A stretch of DNA of 39,059 bases, taken from positions 1 through 39,059 of the forward strand of contig JAFSSG010000025.1 of NCBI GenBank assembly GCA_017451145.1, given 5' to 3'. The position numbers and the translations under genes were made by a program. Below the pieces are notes generated by a model. That model searched no databases, had not been told where the DNA came from, and worked only from the letters and a program-made list of their open reading frames with translations. This DNA is from Clostridia bacterium. Lineage in GTDB: Bacteria > Bacillota_A > Clostridia > UBA1381. Shown here one piece after another: positions 13,595 through 20,930 of the stretch (positions within the stretch are counted from its first letter, which is position 1; each line of letters begins with the position of its first letter).

Positions 13595-15862
13595 AGTTCT
13601 TTCCTCCGTTTTGTTTTTAATTTTCTTATCATGACTTGCGTCATGTATCTTAACTAAGTTCAATCTCAGGGCATTCATACATACGCAGAAGCTGGACATT
13701 GCCATAGCCGCCGCACCGTATGCAGGTTTCATTTCAATGCCGTACAGCCCTATTGCAAGAGGTATGCACACGGCGTTGTATATAAACGCCCAGAAAAGAT
13801 TTTCGTGGATATTTTTGATAGTCGCTCGGCTGAGACGTATCGCAGCGGAAACATCCGTCAGCCTATTCTTCATAACAACAATATCGGCGGCATCTATCGC
13901 AACATCCGCACCTGCACCTATGGCTACGCCTGTATCCGCCACAGTCAGTGCGGGAGCGTCGTGTATTCCGTCGCCGACCATGATGACCTTGCCTTGAGTT
14001 TTCAGCTCGGATATTTTCTTCGATTTGCCGTCAGGAAGAACTCCCGCTATCACCTCGTCAACGTCTGCCTGTCTGCCTATTGCTTTGGCTGTTCGTTCAT
14101 TGTCGCCCGTGACCATAAATACGTTTATACCCATGCCTTTAAGCTCTTTTATAGCCGCTGACGAATCGTTTTTGATTGTGTCTGCGACAGCTATAACGCC
14201 TATAAAACTACCGCCTTTTGCAAACAGCAGAGGTGTTTTTCCTTTATCGGAAAGCTCTGTAACTTTTGCAACATATTCTGCGGGAATGTCATACTTTTGC
14301 GATATATACTTATAGCTTCCTCCTTCAAGCAATTCGTCCCCGTACACAGCCGAAAGTCCGTTTCCTGCAAGTGCTTTGAAGTCCTTGACTTCGGGAATAT
14401 TTATACCTATAGCCTTTGCGATGACCGCTTTTGCCAGAGGGTGTTCGCTTTTAATTTCAAGAGCCGAGGCGTATGTGAGCAGTTCATTTTCAGGAATACT
14501 GAAAGGTATTATATCCGTAACATCGGGTTTGCCCTCGGTTATAGTTCCGGTCTTATCAAGTGCGACTATATTTGCTCTGCCGACAGCTTCAAGAGAGGCA
14601 GCTGTTTTATAGAGAATGCCGTTTTTCGCTCCCACACCGCTTCCGACCATTATCGCCACGGGAGTGGCAAGTCCAAGTGCACAGGGGCAGCTGATGACGA
14701 GCACGGATATGGCTCTTGCAATGGCAAAGCTAAACTCTTTGCCTACAATCAACCAACCGACAAGTGTTAATAAAGCTATTACTATAACAGCAGGAACAAA
14801 TATCCCGGATACTTTATCGGCTATTCGTGCAATAGGAGCTTTTGTAGCCGCAGCATCCGATACGGTTTTTATTATCTGAGAAAGCGTGGTATCTTCACCG
14901 ACTCTTGTGGCACGGCAACGGATATATCCCGATTTATTTATCGTCGCTGCCGAAACAAGATCGCCTTCTTCCTTGTCAACAGGTATGCTTTCACCTGTGA
15001 GAGCAGATTCATCTACAGAAGATGAACCATATACCACTACCCCGTCAACAGGAATGCTATCGCCCGGTTTTACCGCGAATATATCGCCCTCTTTGACATC
15101 TTCGATGCCGACCTCGCATTCCTCACCGTCCCGATAAAGAATTGCCGTTTTCGGTGCGAGTTTCATAAGGCCTTTTAAGGCATCGGTAGTCCGTCCCTTT
15201 GACATGGATTCAAGCATTTTCCCTACTGTGATAAGCGTAGGTATCATCGCTGCGGATTCAAAATACAGATTCATTCCGTATTTCATAACAATTTCATGTT
15301 CGCCACTGCCCTGTGCAAGTATCATTATGAACAGTTCGGCTAATGAATAACCGAATGAAGCACTTGAACCGAGTGCGACGAGCGTATCCATATTGGTATG
15401 ACCTCTAAAAAGAGATTTAAAGCCGTTTGTAAAGAATTTCGCGTTTATCATCATAATGACGATAGCAAGGAGCATTTCAAACACGCCAAGGAATACGTAA
15501 TTATCAAAGGCTTTAGGTGCAGGAAAGTCCCACATCATATGTCCCATTGAAAAATACATAAGCACTAACAGAACTACAAGAGAGCGAAGGAGACGCTTTC
15601 TTAACTTTGGCGTTTCGGTGTCCTTTAACACATCATCTTCCGATACTGTTCTATTCGCTGACGCACCTTTTTTCGAAGCACCGTAACCCGCATTTTCAAC
15701 CGCTTGGATTATATCTGTTTCCGACGCAGTACCCTCAACACCCATTGAATTTGTAAGTAGGCTGACAGCACAGGTTTTAACTCCCGGAACGGCTGAAACT
15801 GCTTTTTCAACTCTTGAGCTACATGCAGCACAGCTCATTCCGGTAATATTATATTGTTCCAT
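13388..15862 (-). CDS. copA: Copper-exporting P1B-ATPase with C-terminal CopZ-like domain
   Basis: This 824-residue Cu+ ATPase has an N-terminal metal-binding domain (GMSCAAC, Cys11 and Cys14), eight predicted membrane helices and TGES in the actuator. The membrane motif SCPCALG, phosphorylated Asp436 in DKTGT, the HP motif in SEHPLAK and GDGIHDAPAL follow. That last motif has His where Asn is usual. The TM7-8 residues (YN and MSS) mark the Cu+ subclass. A second heavy-metal domain (GMMCEHC) is fused at the C-terminus from about residue 757. Inside the gene a GGAGGAA site 6 nt before an in-frame ATG at 13594 could also start that domain as a free chaperone. It follows csoR in an operon induced by copper. 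Confidence 0.96.
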   Translation of the reverse strand: MEQYNITGMSCAACSSRVEKAVSAVPGVKTCAVSLLTNSMGVEGTASETDIIQAVENAGYGASKKGASANRTVSEDDVLKDTETPKLRKRLLRSLVVLLVLMYFSMGHMMWDFPAPKAFDNYVFLGVFEMLLAIVIMMINAKFFTNGFKSLFRGHTNMDTLVALGSSASFGYSLAELFIMILAQGSGEHEIVMKYGMNLYFESAAMIPTLITVGKMLESMSKGRTTDALKGLMKLAPKTAILYRDGEECEVGIEDVKEGDIFAVKPGDSIPVDGVVVYGSSSVDESALTGESIPVDKEEGDLVSAATINKSGYIRCRATRVGEDTTLSQIIKTVSDAAATKAPIARIADKVSGIFVPAVIVIALLTLVGWLIVGKEFSFAIARAISVLVISCPCALGLATPVAIMVGSGVGAKNGILYKTAASLEAVGRANIVALDKTGTITEGKPDVTDIIPFSIPENELLTYASALEIKSEHPLAKAVIAKAIGINIPEVKDFKALAGNGLSAVYGDELLEGGSYKYISQKYDIPAEYVAKVTELSDKGKTPLLFAKGGSFIGVIAVADTIKNDSSAAIKELKGMGINVFMVTGDNERTAKAIGRQADVDEVIAGVLPDGKSKKISELKTQGKVIMVGDGIHDAPALTVADTGVAIGAGADVAIDAADIVVMKNRLTDVSAAIRLSRATIKNIHENLFWAFIYNAVCIPLAIGLYGIEMKPAYGAAAMAMSSFCVCMNALRLNLVKIHDASHDKKIKNKTEERTMTKTLKIEGMMCEHCEARVKKTLEAIDGIESATPDHNSNSAVITLSKDVPLEVIKADIEAQGYTFVGM

Positions 15863-15878
15863 TATGGCTCCTCTCTGA

Positions 15879-16214
15879 TTATTTCATAATCTTCTGCAAA
15901 GTAGTTACAAGTTCATCTATAACTTCATCTTTTCCTGCACGAATGTCATTTATTACACAGCTTTTCATATGCGAGGCAAGAAGTGCCTTGTTGAAACTGT
16001 TTAAAGCACTGTTTATAGCCGATACCTGTGTTAAAATATCAGGACAATATGCATCGTTTTCAAGCATCCTTTCAACGCCTCTTACCTGCCCCTCTATTCT
16101 TTTAAGCCGATTCATCAGCGACTTGAACTCCGCTTCATTGCGTTTTTTCTTACGTTCACAGCAACTTGCTTCATCTTTTTGTTCAGATGGGTAGCAGGAC
16201 TTCTTAGCAATCAT
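15879..16214 (-). CDS. csoR: Copper-sensing transcriptional repressor CsoR
   Basis: This all-helical protein of about 111 residues belongs to the CsoR/RcnR (DUF156) family: NRLKRIEGQVRGVERMLEND, then the Cu(I) ligands Cys in YCPDIL and His/Cys in SHMKSC. Copper binding releases it from DNA. It has an extra N-terminal segment with several Cys (SCYPSEQKDEASCC) before the conserved fold, which is uncommon. ATG 16214 is chosen; an in-frame ATG at 16232 would add six residues. Its operator lies in the promoter upstream and copA follows after 16 nt. Confidence 0.92.
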   Translation of the reverse strand: MIAKKSCYPSEQKDEASCCERKKKRNEAEFKSLMNRLKRIEGQVRGVERMLENDAYCPDILTQVSAINSALNSFNKALLASHMKSCVINDIRAGKDEVIDELVTTLQKIMK

Positions 16215-16257
16215 ATATAACACGCCTTTCATATACCGTGTTGGTATTTATATTCAT

Positions 16258-16286
16258 ATTATATACCCCTATGGGGTATTTGTCAA
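16258..16286 (-). promoter_or_regulatory. csoR-copA promoter and CsoR operator
   Basis: TTGACA (16286-16281) and TATAAT (16263-16258) are both full consensus with a 17-nt spacer. The palindrome ATACCCC-TAT-GGGGTAT (16263-16279) fills the spacer; this G/C-block palindrome is the known kind of CsoR site. A perfect promoter fully overlapped by its operator predicts tight repression and strong copper induction. Confidence 0.9.
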
Positions 16287-16456
16287 GTAGTCTGTGAAAA
16301 TTCTTTTATCTGATCGAGCTCTTGAAAAGCGTCATTGCATTGCCGAGTATAATCTATAAAAATAGAAATAGTAGTATTAGGCGAAAAAGCTATTAACATG
16401 CCCACAGCAGAGAGTTGAAATATTTTAAAAAGCGAATAACTATGTGGTTTGCACGT
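16287..16456. other. Gene-free stretch upstream of csoR
   Basis: No credible coding sequence, RNA gene or strong hairpin is seen here. A TATAAT-like run near 16.35 kb has no gene after it. Together with the hairpins on its right it makes a gap of about 340 nt between csoR and the small membrane protein gene, possibly decayed sequence. Confidence 0.4.
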
Positions 16457-16498
16457 AAAAAAAGGAATAACTTTTGCTTGATATACAAAAGTTATTCC
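16457..16498 (-). terminator. Terminator of the small membrane protein gene
   Basis: A perfect 13-bp stem (16464-16476 with 16486-16498) with a 9-nt loop is followed on the minus strand by seven U residues (16463-16457). Confidence 0.8.
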
Positions 16499-16500
16499 AT

Positions 16501-16546
16501 AGGTACTACGTTACAAGGTGTGTGCTACCAAAAGTACACTTTTTTA
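16501..16546. repeat. Second copy of a structured sequence also found at 10.74 kb
   Basis: On the minus strand this reads AAAAAAGTG..TTTTG..ACACCTTGTAACGTAGTAC; the copy at 10736-10783 reads the same except for scattered changes (ACACCTTGCAACATAGCAC). Copy one has a long stem, and copy two keeps only a 5-bp GTACT/AGTAC pairing. The two copies differ in surrounding sequence, so this is not part of a larger duplication. Confidence 0.5.
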
Positions 16547-16551
16547 GCCGT

Positions 16552-16821
16552 TTACTTTCTTCTTTCTATGCCGTTTTCCTTATAATACCTTTCTTTTTCC
16601 GCATACATATCCTTGTCAGCCAAAAACTCAAGGTCGTCTATTGACGCTTTAGGGTTAGCCCTATGAGCAGCAAATCCGACTGACATTGCGACTCCGGCAT
16701 ATATGGCCGGTCCCGCCGCGGCGAATATCCACATAACCATATTCAGATAGTAATTCACCCTTTTTCGATTGTTTACTATAAACTCATCATATCTATTTGC
16801 TGGATCAATATTGTTATCCAT
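16552..16821 (-). CDS. Small hypothetical membrane protein
   Basis: This 89-residue protein is not recognised. It has a polar N-terminus, a hydrophobic stretch (about residues 25-51, MVMWIFAAAGPAIYAGVAMSVGFAAH) long enough for one membrane helix or a tight hairpin, and a charged C-terminus (ADKDMYAEKERYYKENGIERRK). GAAGGAAT precedes the ATG. It is monocistronic, ending in the terminator at 16457-16498. Confidence 0.6.
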   Translation of the reverse strand: MDNNIDPANRYDEFIVNNRKRVNYYLNMVMWIFAAAGPAIYAGVAMSVGFAAHRANPKASIDDLEFLADKDMYAEKERYYKENGIERRK

Positions 16822-16976
16822 TTACGTATTCCTTCTTCCGAACAAAACTAAAAGACTCTTGCCAAATAAAGCATTTGCAAGTATCTAAAATAAAATTATA
16901 ACAATTTTGCTGAAATTTGTCAATAAAGAGCAGACGATTTTTGTCATACCAATTTTATGCCCATACAGCAAAAAAA

Positions 16977-17002
16977 GACCTTCGGAAAAACTTCCGAAAG
17001 TC
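16977..17002. terminator. Hairpin between tRNA-Leu and the small membrane gene
   Basis: GACCTTCGGAA (16977-16987) pairs with TTCCGAAAGTC (16992-17002), with one G-U pair, flanked by A runs on both sides. It can act as a terminator on the minus strand, behind the tRNA terminator. Confidence 0.55.
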
Positions 17003-17035
17003 CGAAAAAATTACATGGCTATGCAGTTTTCGTAC

Positions 17036-17071
17036 AAAAAACAGGAACGGGTGAGTCCCGCCCGTTCCTGT
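17036..17071 (-). terminator. tRNA-Leu terminator
   Basis: An 11-bp GC-rich stem (17041-17051 with 17061-17071) begins 2 nt after the tRNA CCA end and is followed by five U residues on the minus strand. Confidence 0.85.
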
Positions 17072-17073
17072 TT

Positions 17074-17157
17074 TGGTGCGGATGACAGGACTTGAACCTG
17101 CACATCGTAGACACTAGATCCTAAGTCTAGCGCGTCTGCCAATTCCGCCACATCCGC
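17074..17157 (-). tRNA. tRNA-Leu (anticodon UAG)
   Basis: The minus strand folds as a class II tRNA. Acceptor GCGGATG pairs with CATCCGC, followed by discriminator A and an encoded CCA. There is a D arm with GG, and an anticodon stem CTAGA/TCTAG with loop CTTAGGA (anticodon at 17121-17123). A long variable arm and a GGTTCAAGTCC T arm complete it. It has its own promoter and terminator, so it is a single-gene unit. Confidence 0.95.
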
Positions 17158-17184
17158 TTATCAAATTGAAAATTGCACTTTATC

Positions 17185-17213
17185 ATTATACCAACGCTTT
17201 CAAGGTTTGTCAA
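17185..17213 (-). promoter_or_regulatory. tRNA-Leu promoter
   Basis: TTGACA (17213-17208) and TATAAT (17190-17185) with a 17-nt spacer are full consensus. The -35 box lies inside the last codons of the upstream transporter gene. Confidence 0.85.
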
Positions 17214-18109
17214 GCATTTTTATCTACAAACTGCTTTTTTAAATTTACCTGCGACAAAATCGTTGCTAAAAATACCAGCACACAGCCAACATATCCTCTC
17301 ACAGTCAATTTTTCTCCCAATATCAATGCCCCCGAAAGTGCCGCAAAGACGCCTTCCGTTGCAAGAATTATAGACGCAAAATTCGGATTAACTTCTCTTT
17401 GACCGAGTATCTGAAAGGTATATCCCGCTCCAATTGACAAGATACCCGTATAAAGTATCGGAACTATCGTCACACGTATTCCCGTCAGCGAAATATTTTC
17501 AACACACACCGCAAAAACAGCATTAAAGAGGGCACAGGTTATATACTGCACAATGGAGTATTTTATAGGGCTTACCGACGTCACGAACTTATCTATAAAC
17601 AAAATATGTAACGCCCAGAAAAATGCACCAATGCACACCATAACATCGCCCATATTTATATTTCCGAATCCGTCTGAAGCACTCAGGAGAAAGAGCCCTG
17701 CCATTGCCGTAAATGCTGCAATCCATTCATTTACCGCCACTCTTTTTTTATAAAAAACTGAATTTAAAAATGGGACAATCACTATGTAAAGGCCCGTTAA
17801 AAACCCGCTTTTTCCTGAGCTTTTATTCAGGCTTATCCCGTACATCTGAAATTCTGATGCCACAAAAAGAACTATACCCGTTACCATACCGTAAATCACA
17901 GTTTTTTTAATCTTTTCCGCGTCATACGGTTCCCGTTCAAAAATGAGCATAACCGGCAAAAGCGAAATTGCACCTAACAAAAAGCGTCCCGCATTAAAGG
18001 TTAGCGTTCCTATTTCGTTAGTATCTACCATGCACTGCATAACAAATGCAAAGCCCCACAGCAAAGGTGCCATAAAAAGAATTATTGTTGATTTTACCTT
18101 AGTGTTCAT
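17210..18109 (-). CDS. EamA/DMT-family membrane transporter
   Basis: This 299-residue protein has about ten hydrophobic helices in two EamA repeats (first beginning APLLWGFAFVMQ, second beginning GDVMVCIGAFFWALHILFIDKFV), the layout of drug/metabolite exporters. The end of each repeat has the usual small-residue helix (ILATEGVFAALSGALILGEKLT). The substrate cannot be predicted. GAGGGAAAG precedes the ATG. It starts 9 nt after the PAP2 gene, so the two are co-transcribed. Confidence 0.9.
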   Translation of the reverse strand: MNTKVKSTIILFMAPLLWGFAFVMQCMVDTNEIGTLTFNAGRFLLGAISLLPVMLIFEREPYDAEKIKKTVIYGMVTGIVLFVASEFQMYGISLNKSSGKSGFLTGLYIVIVPFLNSVFYKKRVAVNEWIAAFTAMAGLFLLSASDGFGNINMGDVMVCIGAFFWALHILFIDKFVTSVSPIKYSIVQYITCALFNAVFAVCVENISLTGIRVTIVPILYTGILSIGAGYTFQILGQREVNPNFASIILATEGVFAALSGALILGEKLTVRGYVGCVLVFLATILSQVNLKKQFVDKNA

Positions 18110-18118
18110 TACTTTCCC

Positions 18119-18778
18119 TCATTGGTTTATGTATTCATATTCCGCTTTCGCACTTTGCGGGTTTTTGTCCTTCTTATACACGAACGGATATGCGATTATA
18201 CCCAAAATAACGGCAAAAACTACGTCCAAAACCGAGTGCTGTTTTACAAAAAGAGTGGACAGCGTAATAAGAACAGTAACCGCAAAAAATGTTATTCTCC
18301 ACGCCTTTTTCCCAAACACCCGACTCTTTCTTGTCGCAAAATATACCGCCATCGACCCAAGCACATGGATTGACGGGCATACGTTTGTATTTGTATCTAC
18401 TTTATATGCAAATTTTACGATTTGCGTACAAAAGTTGTTATTTTCAAAGCTCATCGGGCGTAAATTCTGTGCGGTAGGATATATTGCGTATATAAAAAGC
18501 GTTACCGTGTATGTAATTGCTGTAAATTTCATATAGTTTCTAAGTGCCGTTTCGTCCCAGAAAAACCCGTAAACCATCATACCTATCAAAAATATGAACC
18601 AAAAATAATACGGTATCACAAAATACTCGCAAAACGGAATTTTATCGTCTAAAAAGCAATACACATTATGGTAATTTTCTGCACCGATTAGCTCCATACT
18701 CCAAAAAACCGCTCCGAATATGGGCCAAAAAAACAGAATACCTACCCTTTCAGGTATATTCTTTAATACTTCTTTCAT
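18119..18778 (-). CDS. PAP2-family membrane phosphatase
   Basis: This membrane protein of about 219 residues has the phosphatase signatures CPSIHVLGS (PSxH) and KQHSVLDV (H..D), and an upstream Lys/Arg-containing segment around QNLRPMSF. It likely removes phosphate from a lipid such as undecaprenyl or phosphatidate phosphate, or exchanges inositol phosphate. ATG 18778 has GGGG upstream; the TTG at 18793 is also in frame. It forms an operon with the DMT transporter. Confidence 0.87.
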   Translation of the reverse strand: MKEVLKNIPERVGILFFWPIFGAVFWSMELIGAENYHNVYCFLDDKIPFCEYFVIPYYFWFIFLIGMMVYGFFWDETALRNYMKFTAITYTVTLFIYAIYPTAQNLRPMSFENNNFCTQIVKFAYKVDTNTNVCPSIHVLGSMAVYFATRKSRVFGKKAWRITFFAVTVLITLSTLFVKQHSVLDVVFAVILGIIAYPFVYKKDKNPQSAKAEYEYINQ

Positions 18779-18809
18779 AATTTCAGTCCCCAAAAATATC
18801 AGTTTTTAC

Positions 18810-18838
18810 ATTATATCACGAGTCAAGCTGAAATACAA
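18810..18838 (-). promoter_or_regulatory. Promoter of the PAP2-DMT operon
   Basis: TTGTAT (18838-18833) and TATAAT (18815-18810) are separated by 17 nt, about 32 nt before the PAP2 start. Confidence 0.6.
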
Positions 18839-18846
18839 TATTTTTC

Positions 18847-18881
18847 ACAAAAAAGAGGCGTAGAAGTTTTACTCCCACGCC
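18847..18881 (-). terminator. Terminator of the small Cys-rich gene
   Basis: An 11-bp stem (18857-18867 with 18871-18881, two G-U pairs) with a 3-nt loop is followed on the minus strand by TCTTTTTT. Confidence 0.8.
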
Positions 18882-18896
18882 ATACGCTGATTGATT

Positions 18897-19061
18897 TTAG
18901 CAACAGCAATTATTATCGCAACAGTTATCGCAACAGCCATTGTTATTACTTCCGCCCAAAAGATTGCCGTCAGTCAAGCACAAAACAAAAACTATTATGA
19001 TAAGTATCCAAATCCAACCGCCGTCGTTATTTCCGCAGTTATTTCCGCCTAATAAACCCAT
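18897..19061 (-). CDS. Small Gly/Asn/Cys-rich single-pass membrane protein (54 aa)
   Basis: A short gene with a full AAAGGAGGA site and its own terminator encodes 54 residues. They run MGLLGGNNCGNNDGGW, then a hydrophobic helix (IWILIIIVFVLCL), then a tail with seven cysteines (CCDNCCDNN and CCC). The Gly/Asn-rich start plus one hydrophobic helix resembles the tiny sporulation or coat proteins of the YjcZ/SscA kind, but the Cys-rich tail is not part of that pattern. The tail is encoded by short TTATCGCAACAG repeats. It could bind metal or crosslink in a spore coat; both are guesses. In this genome spoVT shows that sporulation is likely. Confidence 0.65.
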   Translation of the reverse strand: MGLLGGNNCGNNDGGWIWILIIIVFVLCLTDGNLLGGSNNNGCCDNCCDNNCCC

Positions 19062-19126
19062 ACTAAAATTCCTCCTTTCAGCTTTATACTATTACAGTAC
19101 GCCAAAAAGAGAAATTTGTGCATATG

Positions 19127-19411
19127 TCAGTTTTCCTTTTCCCAAAAAATAAAGGTTCCGTCCTCCGCTCTTGTGAGGTACAGCATTATTTTCCGTCCGC
19201 CATCGGTCACAATGCATGACCATCCGTCGTCCACCTCTATTATATCCGAATAAAATGCGTTGGGATAATGTGTTTCAAGATAATTCGAAACAGCTTCATG
19301 CTGCTGTCTGTATCTGAGTTTATTGAAAATGCCTTTGCCTTTATAAAACCGGTACGCCTCCCATATCGCAACACCGACTAAGACGGGCAGTTTTTTGCTG
19401 TTTTTACTCAT
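19127..19411 (-). CDS. Hypothetical 94-residue protein coupled to an XRE regulator
   Basis: This protein is not recognised. A basic, hydrophobic N-terminus (KKLPVLVGVAIWEAYRFYKGKG) precedes a small alpha/beta-looking domain (NAFYSDIIEVDDGWSCIVTDGGRKIMLYLTR). The ATG overlaps the stop of the upstream XRE gene (GAGTATGAGTAA), so translation is coupled and the products may interact. It is the last gene of the long rimP operon. A toxin-antitoxin role was considered but no toxin motif is seen. Confidence 0.55.
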   Translation of the reverse strand: MSKNSKKLPVLVGVAIWEAYRFYKGKGIFNKLRYRQQHEAVSNYLETHYPNAFYSDIIEVDDGWSCIVTDGGRKIMLYLTRAEDGTFIFWEKEN

Positions 19412-19685
19412 ACTCTTTTGCCTCTTTAATATAAATATCGTAAAGTTCTCTTAACGCTTTTCCCGAAAGCGGATTCCATTCTATCCCCATAAGCTGTCCC
19501 ATAGGCACTCCGAAAAGCTGTGAGATTTTCAGAAGTGTCTCAAAACTCGGAATCACACTGCCGTTTTCGTAGGCATATATCGTGCTTTGTGATTTGTCGA
19601 TAAGGTCGCCGAATTGTGCCTGTGTGAAACCGTTTTTCTTTCTTACACGCCTTATGCTTTCGCCGATTGCGTTTATATTTTTCAT
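19404..19685 (-). CDS. XRE-family helix-turn-helix regulator
   Basis: This 93-residue protein has a clear XRE DNA-binding domain (residues 5-62; FTQAQFGDLIDKSQSTIYAYENG) and a short C-terminal helix, with no sensor domain. It starts 2 nt after the trhP stop and overlaps the next gene by 8 nt, so both sit in the translation operon. Its target is unknown; its own operon or the partner protein are candidates. Confidence 0.85.
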   Translation of the reverse strand: MKNINAIGESIRRVRKKNGFTQAQFGDLIDKSQSTIYAYENGSVIPSFETLLKISQLFGVPMGQLMGIEWNPLSGKALRELYDIYIKEAKEYE

Positions 19686-19687
19686 TC

Positions 19688-20914
19688 TTATTCCTTTCGT
19701 TTCCTTAGCATCGAACCTGCTTCTGCCGTATCGCTTAGCTTGATTTTTACCGTCATTTCGGCATTTCGTGCCACGTCTATATCCTCTCCCGATTCATTCT
19801 GCATAAATTCGATTTTTTGCGAAAAATACGGCTTACCCGGTCTTAAAACCTCTATTTCATCGCCCTTAAAAAATCTGTTACGCTGTGAAACGGTTGCTAT
19901 CCCTGTTTTTGCATCAAAATCGGTCACAATACCTATTAAGTCATAGTCCCTTATATACGAGCTTGATGTATATACCTGCGAATTTTCGTCCGGTTTTCCA
20001 AAATAGAAGCCCGTAGAATACGGTCTGTGACTGACTTTTAACAGTTCATCCATGCTTTCCGGATTGAATTTATACTTTTTCGGATTATCCAAAAATCTGT
20101 CTATCTCGTCACGGTATGCCTTTACAACCGTTGCCACGTAATACGCCGTTTTTACCCTGCCTTCCAGCTTTAAGCTGGTTATTCCGCTGTCTATAATTTC
20201 GGGAATATGCTCTATCATACACAAATCTTTTGAATTAAAGATAAAGCTTCCCCGCTCATTTTCGTAAATCGGCATATACTCGTTTGGTCTTGTTTCCTCT
20301 ACTAAAAAGTAGTTCCATCTGCACGGGTGCGAACACGCTCCCTGATTTGCGTCACGTGCCGTCATATAGTTTGATAAAAGGCATCGCCCAGAATATGAAA
20401 CGCACATCGCACCGTGCACAAACGCCTCAAGTTCAAGCTCCTTCGGCGTTTTTTCTCTTATCTCTTTGATCTCATTAAAGCTCATTTCACGTGCCAAAAC
20501 GACGCGTTTTGCCCCTTGCTTATACCAAAATGACGCACTTTTATAGTTCACATTATTTGCCTGTGTGCTGATATGTATGGGTAGATTTGGTGCAAGTTCA
20601 CGTGTTATTTCAAACATGCCCGGATCGGATATCAGCACCGCATCAAAACCGAGCGGTGCGATTTCTGTGATAAACCTTTCAAAATCCGCTATATCTCGGT
20701 TATGTGGGATTATGTTTGCGGTGAGATAGACCTTTTTCCCTCTTTTATGGGCAAATTCCAAGCCCCTTTTCATATCCTCAACCGAAAAATTATCCGCCGC
20801 AACACGAAGGCTGTATGCCTCACCGCCTATATAAACTGCATCTGCACCGTAAAGTATTGCTGTTTTCAGCTTTTCAAGGCTGCCGCCGGGTGCTAAAAGC
20901 TCAGGTTTTTCCAT
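19688..20914 (-). CDS. trhP: tRNA wobble-uridine hydroxylation protein (peptidase U32 family)
   Basis: This 408-residue U32-family protein has a TIM-barrel-like N-terminus (PELLAPGGSLEKLKTAILYGADAVYIGG). Conserved cysteines follow in HGAMCVSYSGRCLLSNY and NQGACSHPCRW, and there is a later Cys in NSKDLCMI, the set proposed to hold an Fe-S cluster. In Bacillus and E. coli these proteins, with prephenate as cofactor source, hydroxylate U34 of tRNA to ho5U. The adjacent methyltransferase gene matches the Bacillus yrrM-yrrN-yrrO order. ATG 20914 is chosen (AAAAGGA upstream); a longer frame to 20965 would overlap the methyltransferase. Only one U32 gene is present here, unlike the Bacillus pair. 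Confidence 0.85.
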   Translation of the reverse strand: MEKPELLAPGGSLEKLKTAILYGADAVYIGGEAYSLRVAADNFSVEDMKRGLEFAHKRGKKVYLTANIIPHNRDIADFERFITEIAPLGFDAVLISDPGMFEITRELAPNLPIHISTQANNVNYKSASFWYKQGAKRVVLAREMSFNEIKEIREKTPKELELEAFVHGAMCVSYSGRCLLSNYMTARDANQGACSHPCRWNYFLVEETRPNEYMPIYENERGSFIFNSKDLCMIEHIPEIIDSGITSLKLEGRVKTAYYVATVVKAYRDEIDRFLDNPKKYKFNPESMDELLKVSHRPYSTGFYFGKPDENSQVYTSSSYIRDYDLIGIVTDFDAKTGIATVSQRNRFFKGDEIEVLRPGKPYFSQKIEFMQNESGEDIDVARNAEMTVKIKLSDTAEAGSMLRKRKE

Positions 20915-20930
20915 AAATTCTGTCCTTTTC

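Noticed and set aside
14638..14770. Plus-strand frames opposite copA
   Set aside because: Shadows of the conserved ATPase; no ribosome sites.
19127..19685. Classical toxin-antitoxin pair
   Set aside because: The 94-residue partner shows no known toxin motif; kept only as a coupled pair of unknown role.
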